The notes: generated from the letters alone by a model not told the origin. Counted from the stretch's first letter, positions 24,642 through 33,164 are shown. The stretch: 64,000 bases of DNA from Azospirillum baldaniorum (GCF_003119195.2 NZ_CP022262.1:1-64000), one strand, 5' to 3'. Numbers and translations are program-made.

Positions 24642-25343
24642 TCAGACCGACCGCATGAGGCCGCCGTCCACCCGGATGTTCTGCCCGGTGATGTAGCCGG
24701 CCCCGTCGGAGGCGAGGAAGGCGACGGTCGCCGCGATCTCCTCGCTCTTGCCGTAGCGGGCCATTGGCACGCCCTGGCGCCGCTCCTCGGTCGCCGGCAG
24801 GCTGTCGATCCAGCCGGGCAGCACGTTGTTCATCCGCACATTGTCGGCGGCGTACTGGTCGGCGAACAGCTTGGTGAAGGAGGCCAGCCCGGCCCGCGCG
24901 ACGGCGGAGGTCGGGAACATCGGGCTCGGCTCGAAGGCCCAGGCGGTCGAGATGTTGATGATCGTCCCGCCCTTCTGCCCGACCATGACCGGGGTCACCA
25001 GCCGCACCGCCCGGACGACGTTCAGGAAATAGACCCCGATCCCCTTGTGCCAGTCCTCATCGGTCAGCTCCAGCAGGCCTTTTCGCGGGCCGTGGCCGGC
25101 GCTGTTCACCAGCGCGTCGATGCGCCCCCAGCGCTCCATCGTCCGGCTCACCAGACGCTCCAGATCCTCGGCGGACTGGTTCGAGCCGGTGACGCCGATC
25201 CCGCCCAGCTCCTCGGCCAGAGCCTCGCCCTTGCCGGAGGAGGACAGCACCGCGATCTTGAATCCGTCCGCCGCGAGGCGCCGCGCCGCCGCGGCCCCCA
25301 TGCCGCTGCCGCCCGCGGTGATGATGGCAACCTTATCGCCCAT
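24642..25343 (-). CDS. Short-chain dehydrogenase/reductase family protein with atypical active site
   Basis: 233 residues with a classical SDR dinucleotide-binding start (IITAGGSGMGAAAARRLAAD), the structural motif NSAG (80-83) and the active-site-side strand GTIINISTAW with Ser132. Where a YxxxK pair is expected the sequence reads FPTSAVARAGLASF, so Tyr is replaced by Ser146 and Lys by Arg150. Either catalysis is altered or the protein is a non-classical member. It faces the dctP gene convergently and closes the catabolic island. A role in that pathway is possible but not evident. Confidence 0.9.
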   Translation of the reverse strand: MGDKVAIITAGGSGMGAAAARRLAADGFKIAVLSSSGKGEALAEELGGIGVTGSNQSAEDLERLVSRTMERWGRIDALVNSAGHGPRKGLLELTDEDWHKGIGVYFLNVVRAVRLVTPVMVGQKGGTIINISTAWAFEPSPMFPTSAVARAGLASFTKLFADQYAADNVRMNNVLPGWIDSLPATEERRQGVPMARYGKSEEIAATVAFLASDGAGYITGQNIRVDGGLMRSV

Positions 25344-25479
25344 GATACGTCATCCCTCTCCTGCCGGAACGGTTCGTCCGTTCCTTCTCCTCCTGTATCG
25401 CACCGGACGCAGGACGGGGCCAAGGGAAGCGTGCGCGTGCCTTCGGACGCCGACAAGGACGGCGCCGGATTCAGACCCG

Positions 25480-25605
25480 TCAGCGGGCGAGCAGGAAAGC
25501 CAGCGAGGCGATCGGAGCCGCCGTGACGAAGCCGACGGCGACGAAACGCTCGACCGGGCTCCAGGACGCCCAATCCCGCTGAAGCGAGGACAAGAACGAC
25601 TTCAT
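25480..25605 (-). CDS. Small single-helix membrane protein (41 residues)
   Basis: Too short for usual gene callers. ATG 25605 is preceded by GAGGG, and the frame runs to TGA at 25480. It encodes MKSFLSSLQRDWASW, then a hydrophobic segment (VAVGFVTAAPIASLAFLLA), then a final Arg. The amphipathic Lys/Arg-containing N-terminus and one C-terminal helix resemble small inner-membrane peptides. Third positions are mostly G/C. I do not recognise a family. It stands alone between the SDR and glycosyltransferase genes, all leftward. Confidence 0.6.
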   Translation of the reverse strand: MKSFLSSLQRDWASWSPVERFVAVGFVTAAPIASLAFLLAR

Positions 25606-25812
25606 GATCCCTCACGGACCGGCTGATGTTGCAATGCATATAAGATACGGTTTCCGGAGGCGTTCGTGCCAGGGGCGTGGCTTCCGTATCGCGAAATATC
25701 GGGGGGTGATGCAGCGCCGCCACAGGCCGGAAAGCGGCACTCCGAAAGGGATTTGGCGGGACGGCGCCGTCAAAGGTTGCCCATCAGCCACAGGGACCGA
25801 TGGGTGGACGGG

Positions 25813-26943
25813 TCAGGGTGACGCGTCGCCGCTCCCGCCGAACAGGGCGAGGATTTGCGCCGCCGCCAGCTCCGGCGGGATCGAGGCAATGCAATGCGCC
25901 TCCGCCGCCATGCAGCTTTCCGGTGGACAGGGCGCAAGCGCCGCCGCGGGCCGCAGCACCAGCGCCTGCGCGCACCAGGGGCGGAAGCGCTCCGGCGCGT
26001 GGAAATGGTTGGTGTCCCCGCCCTCCGGATGGCAGGAGAAGACGGCGACCGGCACGCCAACGGCGGCCCCGAGATGGGCCGGACCGGAATCCATGGCGAT
26101 CAGCCCCGCCGTCCGCTCGATCACCGCCGCCGCCAGCCGCAGACCGGTCCGCCCGGTGAGGTCGGTGACCCGCCCCGGCAGGGCTACGGCGATCCGCTCC
26201 GCCGCCGCCCGCTCCAACTCCGTGCCGAGAACCGCCACCCGAGCGCCGAGCGCGATCGCCACCACGGCGACCACCGCCGCCAGCCGCTCCGGCGGGTATT
26301 CGCGGCGCGCGGCGGCGGCCCCCGGCGCCACGGCAATGATCCGGCCCCCCACCGCATCGGCCAGCAAGCGGGCCGCCGCCGCCCGGTCCTCCGCGGTCAG
26401 GTGCAGTTCCACCCCGTCGCCGTCCGGTTCACCGCCGGCGAAGCGCAGCAAAGCGAGGTTCTGCTCCACCTCGTGGCGTCCCGGCGGGGGCGTCAGCCGG
26501 TGGGTGTAGGCGCGGTCGAAGCCGGCGTTGCCCGACGCCTTCCAGGGCGTGACCGTCTCGGAGAATCCAACAACGGCACGGGCGCGGCTGTTCGCGGCGA
26601 GCGCCGTGGCGCCGTGGCGGTCGAAATCGTAGCGAGGGATCAGCGTCAGGTCGAAGCCGGCGCGGAACGCCTCCGCGAAGGCCGCCGCACCGCCCGGCGT
26701 GACGCCGCGCAGATCGATGCCGCCGCCCGGCTTCGGATGGGGAGCCACAACCGCGTCGACATGCGGGCAGGTCTCGGCGAGGTCCGCCACGGCGGGGCGC
26801 ACCGCCAGCACGATGCGCGCCCGCGGCGCCGAGGCCCGCAGCCCGCGCAGGAAAGGCGTGGCGAGCACGAAGTCGCCCGCCTCGTCCAGCTTCACCACCA
26901 GGATGCGCCGGGCGGACGAAAGGTCGAAGACGGCGTCCGTCAT
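25813..26943 (-). CDS. Glycosyltransferase family 9 (heptosyltransferase-like)
   Basis: 376 residues from ATG 26943, which overlaps the stop of the giant TPR protein (ATGA). GT9 features: ILVVKLDEAGDFVLATPFLR at the N-terminus, IIAVAPGAAAARREYPPERL at the start of the second Rossmann domain, and GLIAMDSGPAHLGAAVGVPV with the conserved D-S-G-x-x-H nucleotide-sugar site. Family members transfer ADP-heptose in LPS core synthesis. Cotranslation with a SPINDLY-type transferase suggests a role in sugar modification of protein or envelope instead. The acceptor cannot be told from sequence. Confidence 0.9.
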   Translation of the reverse strand: MTDAVFDLSSARRILVVKLDEAGDFVLATPFLRGLRASAPRARIVLAVRPAVADLAETCPHVDAVVAPHPKPGGGIDLRGVTPGGAAAFAEAFRAGFDLTLIPRYDFDRHGATALAANSRARAVVGFSETVTPWKASGNAGFDRAYTHRLTPPPGRHEVEQNLALLRFAGGEPDGDGVELHLTAEDRAAAARLLADAVGGRIIAVAPGAAAARREYPPERLAAVVAVVAIALGARVAVLGTELERAAAERIAVALPGRVTDLTGRTGLRLAAAVIERTAGLIAMDSGPAHLGAAVGVPVAVFSCHPEGGDTNHFHAPERFRPWCAQALVLRPAAALAPCPPESCMAAEAHCIASIPPELAAAQILALFGGSGDASP

Positions 26944-29579
26944 GCCGCGCTCATGTCGATGCGGGCGGGCGGCAGACCGGCGCACCAGCGCCGCCACGCC
27001 ATGCGGTATCCGGCCTCGACCGCCCGGACGTACCCCGTCTCGTCCATCAGGGGGGAGCGCGCCATCCGCTCGCGCAAGCCCGCGCGTTGCGCCTCCAGAA
27101 AGGCGCGGTCCGTGGCCAGCCGGACGGCGAGCGCCACGTAGTCGTCCTCACGCTCCACCACCAGCCCGCCCAACCCGACGCTGCCGAGCATGGTGGCGCC
27201 CCAGCGGGAGATCATCGCCTCCCCCGCGATCGACAGCACGGGCACCCCCATCCACAGCGCGTCGCAGGTCGTCGTGCCGCCGTTGGCGAAGACGGGGTCC
27301 AGCGCGCAGTCGAGCAGCCGATAATCCTCGTAGGGGTCCGGGGCGGTGCCGCGCAGCAGCAGCCGCGACTCCTCAACCCCATGGGCGGCGAAGGCGTCCA
27401 GCACCCGCCGCGCCACCCCGCCGCCGGACAGCCCCCGCCATTTCAGCATCAGCCGCGCCTCCGGCACCGCCGCCAGCACCCGGCCCCACAGAGCGAGCGT
27501 CGAGGCGTTCAGCTTCGTCAGGTTGTTGAAGGAGCCGAAGGTGAACACCCCCGCCGTCTCCACCGGCGGGCGAGCCGACGGTGTCGCGGCGGACTCCGCG
27601 GGGCGGTAGCACAGCACGCTTCCCGGCAGGCGGATCAGCGTCTCGGTGTGCAGGGCGTCGGCGCTCGCCGCGGCGAAGCGGTGGTCGGAGAACTGGTAGT
27701 CCATCGCCGTCAGGCCCGTCGTGTTCGGGTAGAGCGGCAGGCTGACCTGGACCGGCGCCGGGCGGCGGATGAACAGCGGCATGCGGTTGCGCGACATGTG
27801 CCCGCCGCAGTCCACCAGCACGTCGATGCCGTCCGCCCGGATCAGCCGCTCCAGTTCGCCGTCCGGCAGTGCCGCGACGGCGCGCCAATGGTCGGCCAGC
27901 GCGGCGAAGCGGGCGGTCGCAGCGTCCTTCGGAAGGTCGGCGTAATAGCAGGTCACCTCCACCGCCGACCGGTCGTGATGCTCGATCAGCGGCAGCAGGA
28001 AGTGATAGCCCGGCCCCGGGTAGCGCTGGAAATCCGGCGACAGGTAACCGACGCGCAGGCGGCGCTCCGGATCGCGATTCACCGCGTCGAAACGCGTGGC
28101 GGCGGGCGGCACCGGCATCACGGCGCGCTCGAACCGCCGGTGCTCATCGAACACCGCACCGAGGTCGGCCTCTTCGGCGAAGCACAGGCAGAACAGCAGG
28201 TTGGAGCGCACCTCCGCATCCCCCGGCGCGCGGTCCAGCGCAGCGCTCAGGGCGGCCACCGCCTCGCCATGGCGGCCGAGCGCCATCAGCGCGACGCCCA
28301 GATTGGAGCTGGCCAGCGCCTCCCGCTCCGCCGTGCGCAGGGTCAGCGCCCGCCGCAGCAGGGTGAGTGCGTCGTCGAAGGCGCCCGCGTCGATGGCGTG
28401 GGAGCCGAGGTTGGTCCAGCCGGCCGCCCCGTCGGGCTGCAAGGCCAGCGCCCGCCGGAACCACGCCCGCGCCTCCTCGGGACGCTTTGCCCGGTGCTGG
28501 ACGGCCCCGGCGTTGAGGGCATGGCCGGCCTCCTCCGGGTCGGCGCGGACAGCGCGGCGGGCGGCCGCCGCGGCCTCCTCTTCCCGTCCCAAGGCCGACA
28601 GCGCCATGCCGAGCCCGGTCAGCGCCGTCGCGGAGTCCGGGGCCAGCGCCAGGGCGTGGCGGTAGCAACGCGGCGCCGCCGCGGGATGCCCCCGCTCCTG
28701 CCAGAGGTTGCCGAGCACCAGCAGGGCGTCGGGGGCCGGGGCCAACGCCGCCGCGCGCTCCAACCACGCCGCCCCCTCCCGCCAGGGTCCTGTCGCGGCC
28801 AGCGCCGCGCCCAGGATCTTCGCGCCTTCGCCGTGGCCCGGCTCCAGCGCCATCAGCCGGCGACCGGCCTCCGCCGCGCCCGACAGGTCGCCCAGCGCAT
28901 GGCACAGGCCGGTCACCTGCTCCCGCGCCTGGACGAGCAGCGGCGCCAGAGCCACGGCGCGGCGGAAGGCGGCGAGGGCGTCGCGCGGGCGCCCGGCGTC
29001 GCGCAGCGCGGCGCCCTGGTTGTAGAGCGCCAGCACCTCGCCGGGGACGAGCGCCGACGCCCGCCCATACCAATCCGCCGCCGGACCGGGCCGCCCCAGA
29101 TCGTACAGCGCGTCGGCCAGCGTGTTCACGGCCTCGCCATCTTCCGGCGCCACCGCCAGCAGGCGGCGGAAGGCCCGCGCCGCAGCCTCTGCCCGGCCCA
29201 GTTTGGCGTGGGCGGCGGCCTCCAGCCGGTGATGATCGAGGGTCAGCGGGTCGAGGCGGGCGGCGTGGCCGTAGGCATCCGCGGCCTCCGCCCAGCGCCC
29301 CACCGCCTCCAGCACGCGGCCCAGGTTGAGGCGGAAGACCGGCTGGCCGCCATCCTTCGCCACGGCCTTGCGGATCAGCACAATCCCCAATTCCGGATCG
29401 CCGGTCTGCGCCGTCAGCAGGCCCAGCAGATGCAGCGCGTCGCTCTGGTCCGGCATCTGGCGCAGCACCCGCTCGTAGAGGGGCCGCGCCTCCGCCAGCC
29501 GTCCGTTCTGGTGATGGACGACGGCCTGCGCCAGCGTCTCCTGGAGCGTGGTGGGGGAAGAATCGCGGCTGGCGCTCAT
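26940..29579 (-). CDS. TPR-repeat protein with SPINDLY/O-GlcNAc transferase-like (GT41) domain
   Basis: 879 residues from ATG 29579. The N-terminal ~500 residues are tandem TPR units of about 34 residues (GRLAEARPLYERVLRQMPDQ, EAVNTLADALYDLGRPGPAA, RAWFRRALALQPDGAAGWTN). The C-terminal half is GT41-like: RLRVGYLSPDFQRYPGPGYH, VEVTCYYADLPKDAATARFA, DGIDVLVDCGGHMSRNRMPL, FTFGSFNNLTKLNASTLALW, and DPVFANGGTTTCDALWMGVP. Such cytoplasmic enzymes add sugars to Ser/Thr of target proteins, often flagellins or adhesins in alphaproteobacteria. It is coupled to the GT9 gene downstream. Confidence 0.93.
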   Translation of the reverse strand: MSASRDSSPTTLQETLAQAVVHHQNGRLAEARPLYERVLRQMPDQSDALHLLGLLTAQTGDPELGIVLIRKAVAKDGGQPVFRLNLGRVLEAVGRWAEAADAYGHAARLDPLTLDHHRLEAAAHAKLGRAEAAARAFRRLLAVAPEDGEAVNTLADALYDLGRPGPAADWYGRASALVPGEVLALYNQGAALRDAGRPRDALAAFRRAVALAPLLVQAREQVTGLCHALGDLSGAAEAGRRLMALEPGHGEGAKILGAALAATGPWREGAAWLERAAALAPAPDALLVLGNLWQERGHPAAAPRCYRHALALAPDSATALTGLGMALSALGREEEAAAAARRAVRADPEEAGHALNAGAVQHRAKRPEEARAWFRRALALQPDGAAGWTNLGSHAIDAGAFDDALTLLRRALTLRTAEREALASSNLGVALMALGRHGEAVAALSAALDRAPGDAEVRSNLLFCLCFAEEADLGAVFDEHRRFERAVMPVPPAATRFDAVNRDPERRLRVGYLSPDFQRYPGPGYHFLLPLIEHHDRSAVEVTCYYADLPKDAATARFAALADHWRAVAALPDGELERLIRADGIDVLVDCGGHMSRNRMPLFIRRPAPVQVSLPLYPNTTGLTAMDYQFSDHRFAAASADALHTETLIRLPGSVLCYRPAESAATPSARPPVETAGVFTFGSFNNLTKLNASTLALWGRVLAAVPEARLMLKWRGLSGGGVARRVLDAFAAHGVEESRLLLRGTAPDPYEDYRLLDCALDPVFANGGTTTCDALWMGVPVLSIAGEAMISRWGATMLGSVGLGGLVVEREDDYVALAVRLATDRAFLEAQRAGLRERMARSPLMDETGYVRAVEAGYRMAWRRWCAGLPPARIDMSAA

Positions 29580-29841
29580 GACGGTCCGTGTGTCTGGCCC
29601 ACTGACGGGATTTGGGGGGACGGGATTGGGGGACAGGGCTTCAGGACGCGCAGTGTAGCGCGCCCACGCAGCCGCGGGTACGAATGCCTTGACGCCGCCG
29701 GGATCGACCGGCCGCAAATTTTCGCTCCCGACCGCGCAGGAGGTCCCAAGCGCCCGCGTATCACCACCAACAGGGTTCCTGGAGCCGGCCGGACGGCCCC
29801 GGATTCAGGCCAGGACCCGGGAAGGAGCAGAGGATGGCCGC

Positions 29842-30414
29842 GTGGCGGTGATCGACGAGGATGACGACGAATCGCTGATGGCCGAAACGGCCGTGGGGAA
29901 CCGGGCGGCCTTCGACCGGCTGACCCGCCGTCACCTGCGCCGGAGCCTCGCGCTCGCCCACCGGGTGGTCGGCAACGCGAGCGACGCGGAGGAGGTCGTG
30001 CAGGACGCCTTCCTGCAGATCTGGACGCACGCCGATCGCTGGCGCGGCGACGGCACCCGCTTCTCCACGTGGCTTTACCGCATCGTCGTCAACCGCTCGA
30101 TCGACTACCGACGCCGCAGGAGTTTCCAGCCGCTCGACGATGCGGTGGAGGTGGCCGACCCGGCCATCGGCGCCGACGGGCTGCTGGCGGAACGCCAACT
30201 CGGTGCGGCGGTCGACGCGGCGATCGCCGCCTTGCCGGATCGGCAGCGGGCGGCGCTCAGCCTGTGCTACTACCAGGAGATGAGCTGCGCGGAAGCATCG
30301 GAGGTTCTGCACGTTTCGGTCTCGGCCATGGAAAGCCTGCTGGTCCGGGCGCGGCGTATGGTCCGCACCCGTCTCAACTCCCTGATCCGTCAGAAGGACG
30401 GCGACGAGAAATGA
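29842..30414 (+). CDS. ECF-type RNA polymerase sigma factor
   Basis: About 190 residues from GTG 29842 (AGAGGA upstream; GTG 29848 is possible). Region 2 spans roughly residues 15-90 (GNRAAFDRLTRRHLRRSLAL, VVQDAFLQIWTHADRW, STWLYRIVVNRSIDYRRRR). Region 4 spans about 125-180 (ALPDRQRAALSLCYYQEMSC, EASEVLHVSVSAMESLLVRA). It overlaps the next gene as ATGA, and that gene overlaps a periplasmic metal-sensor gene the same way. The trio has the logic of CnrH-CnrY-CnrX: sigma, membrane anti-sigma and metal sensor. Confidence 0.93.
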   Translation: MAVIDEDDDESLMAETAVGNRAAFDRLTRRHLRRSLALAHRVVGNASDAEEVVQDAFLQIWTHADRWRGDGTRFSTWLYRIVVNRSIDYRRRRSFQPLDDAVEVADPAIGADGLLAERQLGAAVDAAIAALPDRQRAALSLCYYQEMSCAEASEVLHVSVSAMESLLVRARRMVRTRLNSLIRQKDGDEK

Positions 30415-30839
30415 CACTCAAAGAGTTCAAGCGCTTCGCCGACCTTTACGGCGGCGACATCGACCGCTGGCCCGCGACGGACGGCGTCGATGCCCTGATC
30501 CTTCTCGAAAATTCCGCCGAGGCGCGCGCCATCCTGGCCGACGCCGCGGCGCTGGACGCCCTGCTCGACCGCGCCGCCCCGGCGCTGGACGAGGACAGCG
30601 TGCAGCGGGTGCTGAACGGCATCGCGGCAAGGCTGGACGCGCCGGTGGAGCCAGCCCCCGCCCCCTGGACCCTGTCGGCGCCGCCCATGCGCTTCTGGCC
30701 GACCGCCGGATTCCTCGCGATCATGGGGATGGCGGGTTTCCTCGCCGCCGCCCAGGGGGTTCTGCCGGTGCAGAACGCCCAGGCGAACGGTTACGCGGAG
30801 GTCGTGGTGAACAGCAGCTATCTGGGGGCGATCCGATGA
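30411..30839 (+). CDS. Probable membrane anti-sigma factor
   Basis: 142 residues with no strong family match. A soluble N-terminus (MTLKEFKRFADLYGGDIDRW, EARAILADAAALDALLDRAA) would face the cytoplasm. One hydrophobic stretch (TAGFLAIMGMAGFLAAAQGV, about residues 96-115) and a short periplasmic tail follow. The layout, and the four-base overlaps with both the ECF sigma gene and the heavy-metal-sensor-like gene, point to the membrane anti-sigma factor that holds the sigma inactive until the sensor responds. This is inferred from position and topology. Confidence 0.7.
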   Translation: MTLKEFKRFADLYGGDIDRWPATDGVDALILLENSAEARAILADAAALDALLDRAAPALDEDSVQRVLNGIAARLDAPVEPAPAPWTLSAPPMRFWPTAGFLAIMGMAGFLAAAQGVLPVQNAQANGYAEVVVNSSYLGAIR

Positions 30840-31345
30840 GCCGTCCCGTCAGCGGTCCCGCCGCCCTCCGGCCATCGGGCCGTCATCCGGAAGCGGGGGC
30901 CGCCGCCCCGCGCCGCTGGCCCTGGTATCTGCTGGTCGGCTCGCTCGCCGTGAACATGCTGCTGGGCGGCATCCTGGCCGCGCAGGCGCTGCATCTCATG
31001 CCCCCTCCGCCCCCACCCGATCCCGGCCAGGGAATCGCGCGCTTCGTCGAGCGGGCCGAGCGCGCGCTGTCCCCCGGCGACGCGGCGGTCCTGCGGCGCG
31101 GGTACGAGGCGGAACGCACGTCGATCGAACGCATGCATCAGAACATGGAGGCCATGCGCCACCAGATTCGCGAGAGCATAAAAGCCCCCACCTTCGATCC
31201 GGAAGGGCTGCGGCGCGCCCTCGAACAGGCCCACGCGACGGAGGCCGAACTGCGTGGCCGGATGGACAGCCGCGTGATCGAGGTGCTCGGCCAATTGTCA
31301 CCCGAGGGGCGCCGCAAGCTGATGGAAATGGGCCCACCCCGTTAA
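30836..31345 (+). CDS. Periplasmic heavy-metal sensor (CnrX/RcnX-like)
   Basis: 169 residues. An N-terminal helix (WPWYLLVGSLAVNMLLGGIL) anchors a periplasmic domain that begins with a polyproline stretch (MPPPPPPDPGQG) and continues as amphipathic helices (FVERAERALSPGDAAVLRRG, RMHQNMEAMRHQIRESIKAP, AELRGRMDSRVIEVLGQLSP). This helical-hairpin pattern is typical of CnrX/CpxP-like proteins. Several Met and His residues (HQNMEAMRH) could bind metal. It ends the sigma operon. Its TAA overlaps the stop of the convergent ankyrin gene at TTAA. Confidence 0.85.
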   Translation: MSRPVSGPAALRPSGRHPEAGAAAPRRWPWYLLVGSLAVNMLLGGILAAQALHLMPPPPPPDPGQGIARFVERAERALSPGDAAVLRRGYEAERTSIERMHQNMEAMRHQIRESIKAPTFDPEGLRRALEQAHATEAELRGRMDSRVIEVLGQLSPEGRRKLMEMGPPR

Positions 31346-31884
31346 ACGGTCTGTCCGCCCGGCGCCAGCCGGGCGGCGGCGTTGGCGGCGCCCATGGCGA
31401 GTGCCGCCTCGCGGGCGGTCAGGCCGCGGGCGTCCCGCGCGTTCGGGTCGGCGCCGCGGGCCAGCAGGAACTCCACCATCGCGACGCGGTCGAACATGGC
31501 GGCGGTCATCAGCGCCGTCCGCCCGTCCGGCCCGCAGCCGTCCACGGCGGCGCCCTCCTCCAGCAAAACCCGCAGCACCGCCTCGTCCCCCTTGAAGGCG
31601 GCGGCGGCCAGCGGCGTCTGCCCACGGTCGTTCGCCAGCTCCGGATCGGCGCCGTGGCGCATCAGGTTGCGGGCCAACTCGGCGTGACCGTGGTAGCTGG
31701 CCAGCATCAGCAGGCTGTCGCCCTTGTCGTTGCGCAGGTTGGCCGGCAGTCCCATCTCGAGCAATTCGGTCAGCTCGGCGGTGCCGCCCGACCGCGCCCA
31801 GTGGAACAGCTTCCCGGCGAAGGCGATGGTATCCTCATCGAGTTCCCTGCGCGGCTCCCGTTGCGGCTCCCCCTGCGCTCCCAT
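31342..31884 (-). CDS. Ankyrin-repeat protein
   Basis: 180 residues, no signal peptide. After a charged N-terminus it has about four ankyrin units: AELTELLEMGLPANLRNDKG, DSLLMLASYHGHAELARNLM, QTPLAAAAFKGDEAVLRVLL and TALMTAAMFDRVAMVEFLLA. It resembles small bacterial AnkB-type proteins sometimes tied to catalase function, but no such partner lies here. It is encoded between the sigma-factor operon (convergent, overlapping stops) and a LysR gene 29 bases upstream on the same strand. Its function is unknown beyond protein binding. Confidence 0.92.
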   Translation of the reverse strand: MGAQGEPQREPRRELDEDTIAFAGKLFHWARSGGTAELTELLEMGLPANLRNDKGDSLLMLASYHGHAELARNLMRHGADPELANDRGQTPLAAAAFKGDEAVLRVLLEEGAAVDGCGPDGRTALMTAAMFDRVAMVEFLLARGADPNARDARGLTAREAALAMGAANAAARLAPGGQTV

Positions 31885-31913
31885 GGCGGCGCTCCCCCGG
31901 TCGAGATTTCGGC

Positions 31914-32846
31914 TCAAACCGGGGAAACAACCGCCGCAGCGCTTTGTTGCGCCATCTCGCCCCGCGCCTCCTCCTGCAGCCAGCCGCGGAAGGCGGCGAC
32001 GGCCGGGCGGTCCTGCATCCCCTCCGGGCAGACGAACCAGTAGCTGCCGGACGACGCCTCGATCTCCGGGAAGGGCAGGACGAGCCGCCCCGCCGCCACA
32101 TCTTCGGCGCACAGCATGCGGTCGGCGACGGTGGCGCCCATCCCGGCGGCGGCGGCCTGCATCGCCGGGTCCATGGCGTCGAACACCGCGCCCTGCCGCA
32201 GCGCCTCGAAGAAGGGCAGCCCCGCCGCGGCCAGCCAAGCCCGCCAGTCCTGCCCCTCCGAACAGCCGTGCAGCAGCGGGATGGCGCCGAGGTCCATCGG
32301 CACCCGCAACCGCTCCGCCAGGGCCGGCGGGCAGACGACGGTCAGCCGCTCCGGCAGCACCTCCACGGCGGAGAAGCCCGTCGGCACCTCCCGGCAATAG
32401 GGGATGGCGGCGTCGAACTCCTGCGGGTCGAACTCCAGCCCGCTGCTCCAGGCCACGGTCACCCGCACCTGCACGTCGGGGTGGCGCGCCTGGAAGCGGA
32501 CCAGCCGCGGCATCAGCCAGCGGATGCCGAAGGAGAAGGCCACCCTGATCCGCAAATCCCGCCCCCGCGCCGCCAGCCGCGCCGCCGTGCCGGCAATGCG
32601 GTCGAAGGACTCCGACAGCACCGGCAGCAGGGCGCGCCCGTCGTCGGTCAGTTCGACCCGGCGGGTCAGCCGCCGGAACAGCGGCACGCCCAGCCACTCC
32701 TCCAGCCCCATGATCTGCCGGCTGACCGCGCCCTGGGTCACGCACAGCTCATCCGCCGCCTTCGAGAAGCTCTCGTGGCGCGCCGCCGCCTCGAAGGCGC
32801 GCAGGGCGTGAAGGGGCGGCAGGGCACGCCGCATCGGATGCTCCAT
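31914..32846 (-). CDS. LysR-family transcriptional regulator (GcvA-like)
   Basis: 310 residues from ATG 32846; ATG 32867 would add seven. The winged HTH is residues ~8-67 (LPPLHALRAFEAAARHESFS, KAADELCVTQGAVSRQIMGL, EEWLGVPLFRRLTRRVELTD). The effector domain follows (RIRVAFSFGIRWLMPRLVRF). The N-terminal pattern is that of the GcvA/AmpR branch, which often regulates the adjacent divergent gene. The only divergent neighbour is the DUF1127 gene beginning 105 bases away. No target or ligand can be assigned. Confidence 0.93.
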   Translation of the reverse strand: MEHPMRRALPPLHALRAFEAAARHESFSKAADELCVTQGAVSRQIMGLEEWLGVPLFRRLTRRVELTDDGRALLPVLSESFDRIAGTAARLAARGRDLRIRVAFSFGIRWLMPRLVRFQARHPDVQVRVTVAWSSGLEFDPQEFDAAIPYCREVPTGFSAVEVLPERLTVVCPPALAERLRVPMDLGAIPLLHGCSEGQDWRAWLAAAGLPFFEALRQGAVFDAMDPAMQAAAAGMGATVADRMLCAEDVAAGRLVLPFPEIEASSGSYWFVCPEGMQDRPAVAAFRGWLQEEARGEMAQQSAAAVVSPV

Positions 32847-32951
32847 GGATGACTTTCGCTCATCCATCTTATGAGAAAGCATGGTTTGTCGTCCACGCTC
32901 CGACGGGCGATTTTCCGGCTTCGAGGAATGACCGACCGGCGGGAGGGCCGC

Positions 32952-33164
32952 ATGACGAGCATGAGCGGAACGCACGACAAGCGGAGCAGCGGGACGACCG
33001 CCGGCCCCACCGCCGACTCCTGGCTCGGCCGCCTGAACGGCTGGCGGGAGCGGCGGGCGCTGCGCCGTGCCCTGGCCCGCATGGACGCGCATCTCTGGGC
33101 CGACCTCGGCTTCGACGAGGCGGCGGCTCGCGAGGAGATGGACAAGCCCTTCTGGAAAGGATGA
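32952..33164 (+). CDS. DUF1127 small protein
   Basis: 70 residues from ATG 32952, chosen for the GGGAGGG ribosome site (the open frame begins at 32871). The C-terminal half is the DUF1127 motif: RRALARMDAHLWADLGFDEA followed by EEMDKPFWKG. Arginine-rich DUF1127 proteins in alphaproteobacteria are involved in RNA binding and phosphate or carbon adaptation, and many are stress-induced. It is divergent from the LysR gene and 13 bases from the end of the convergent MBL gene. Confidence 0.85.
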   Translation: MTSMSGTHDKRSSGTTAGPTADSWLGRLNGWRERRALRRALARMDAHLWADLGFDEAAAREEMDKPFWKG

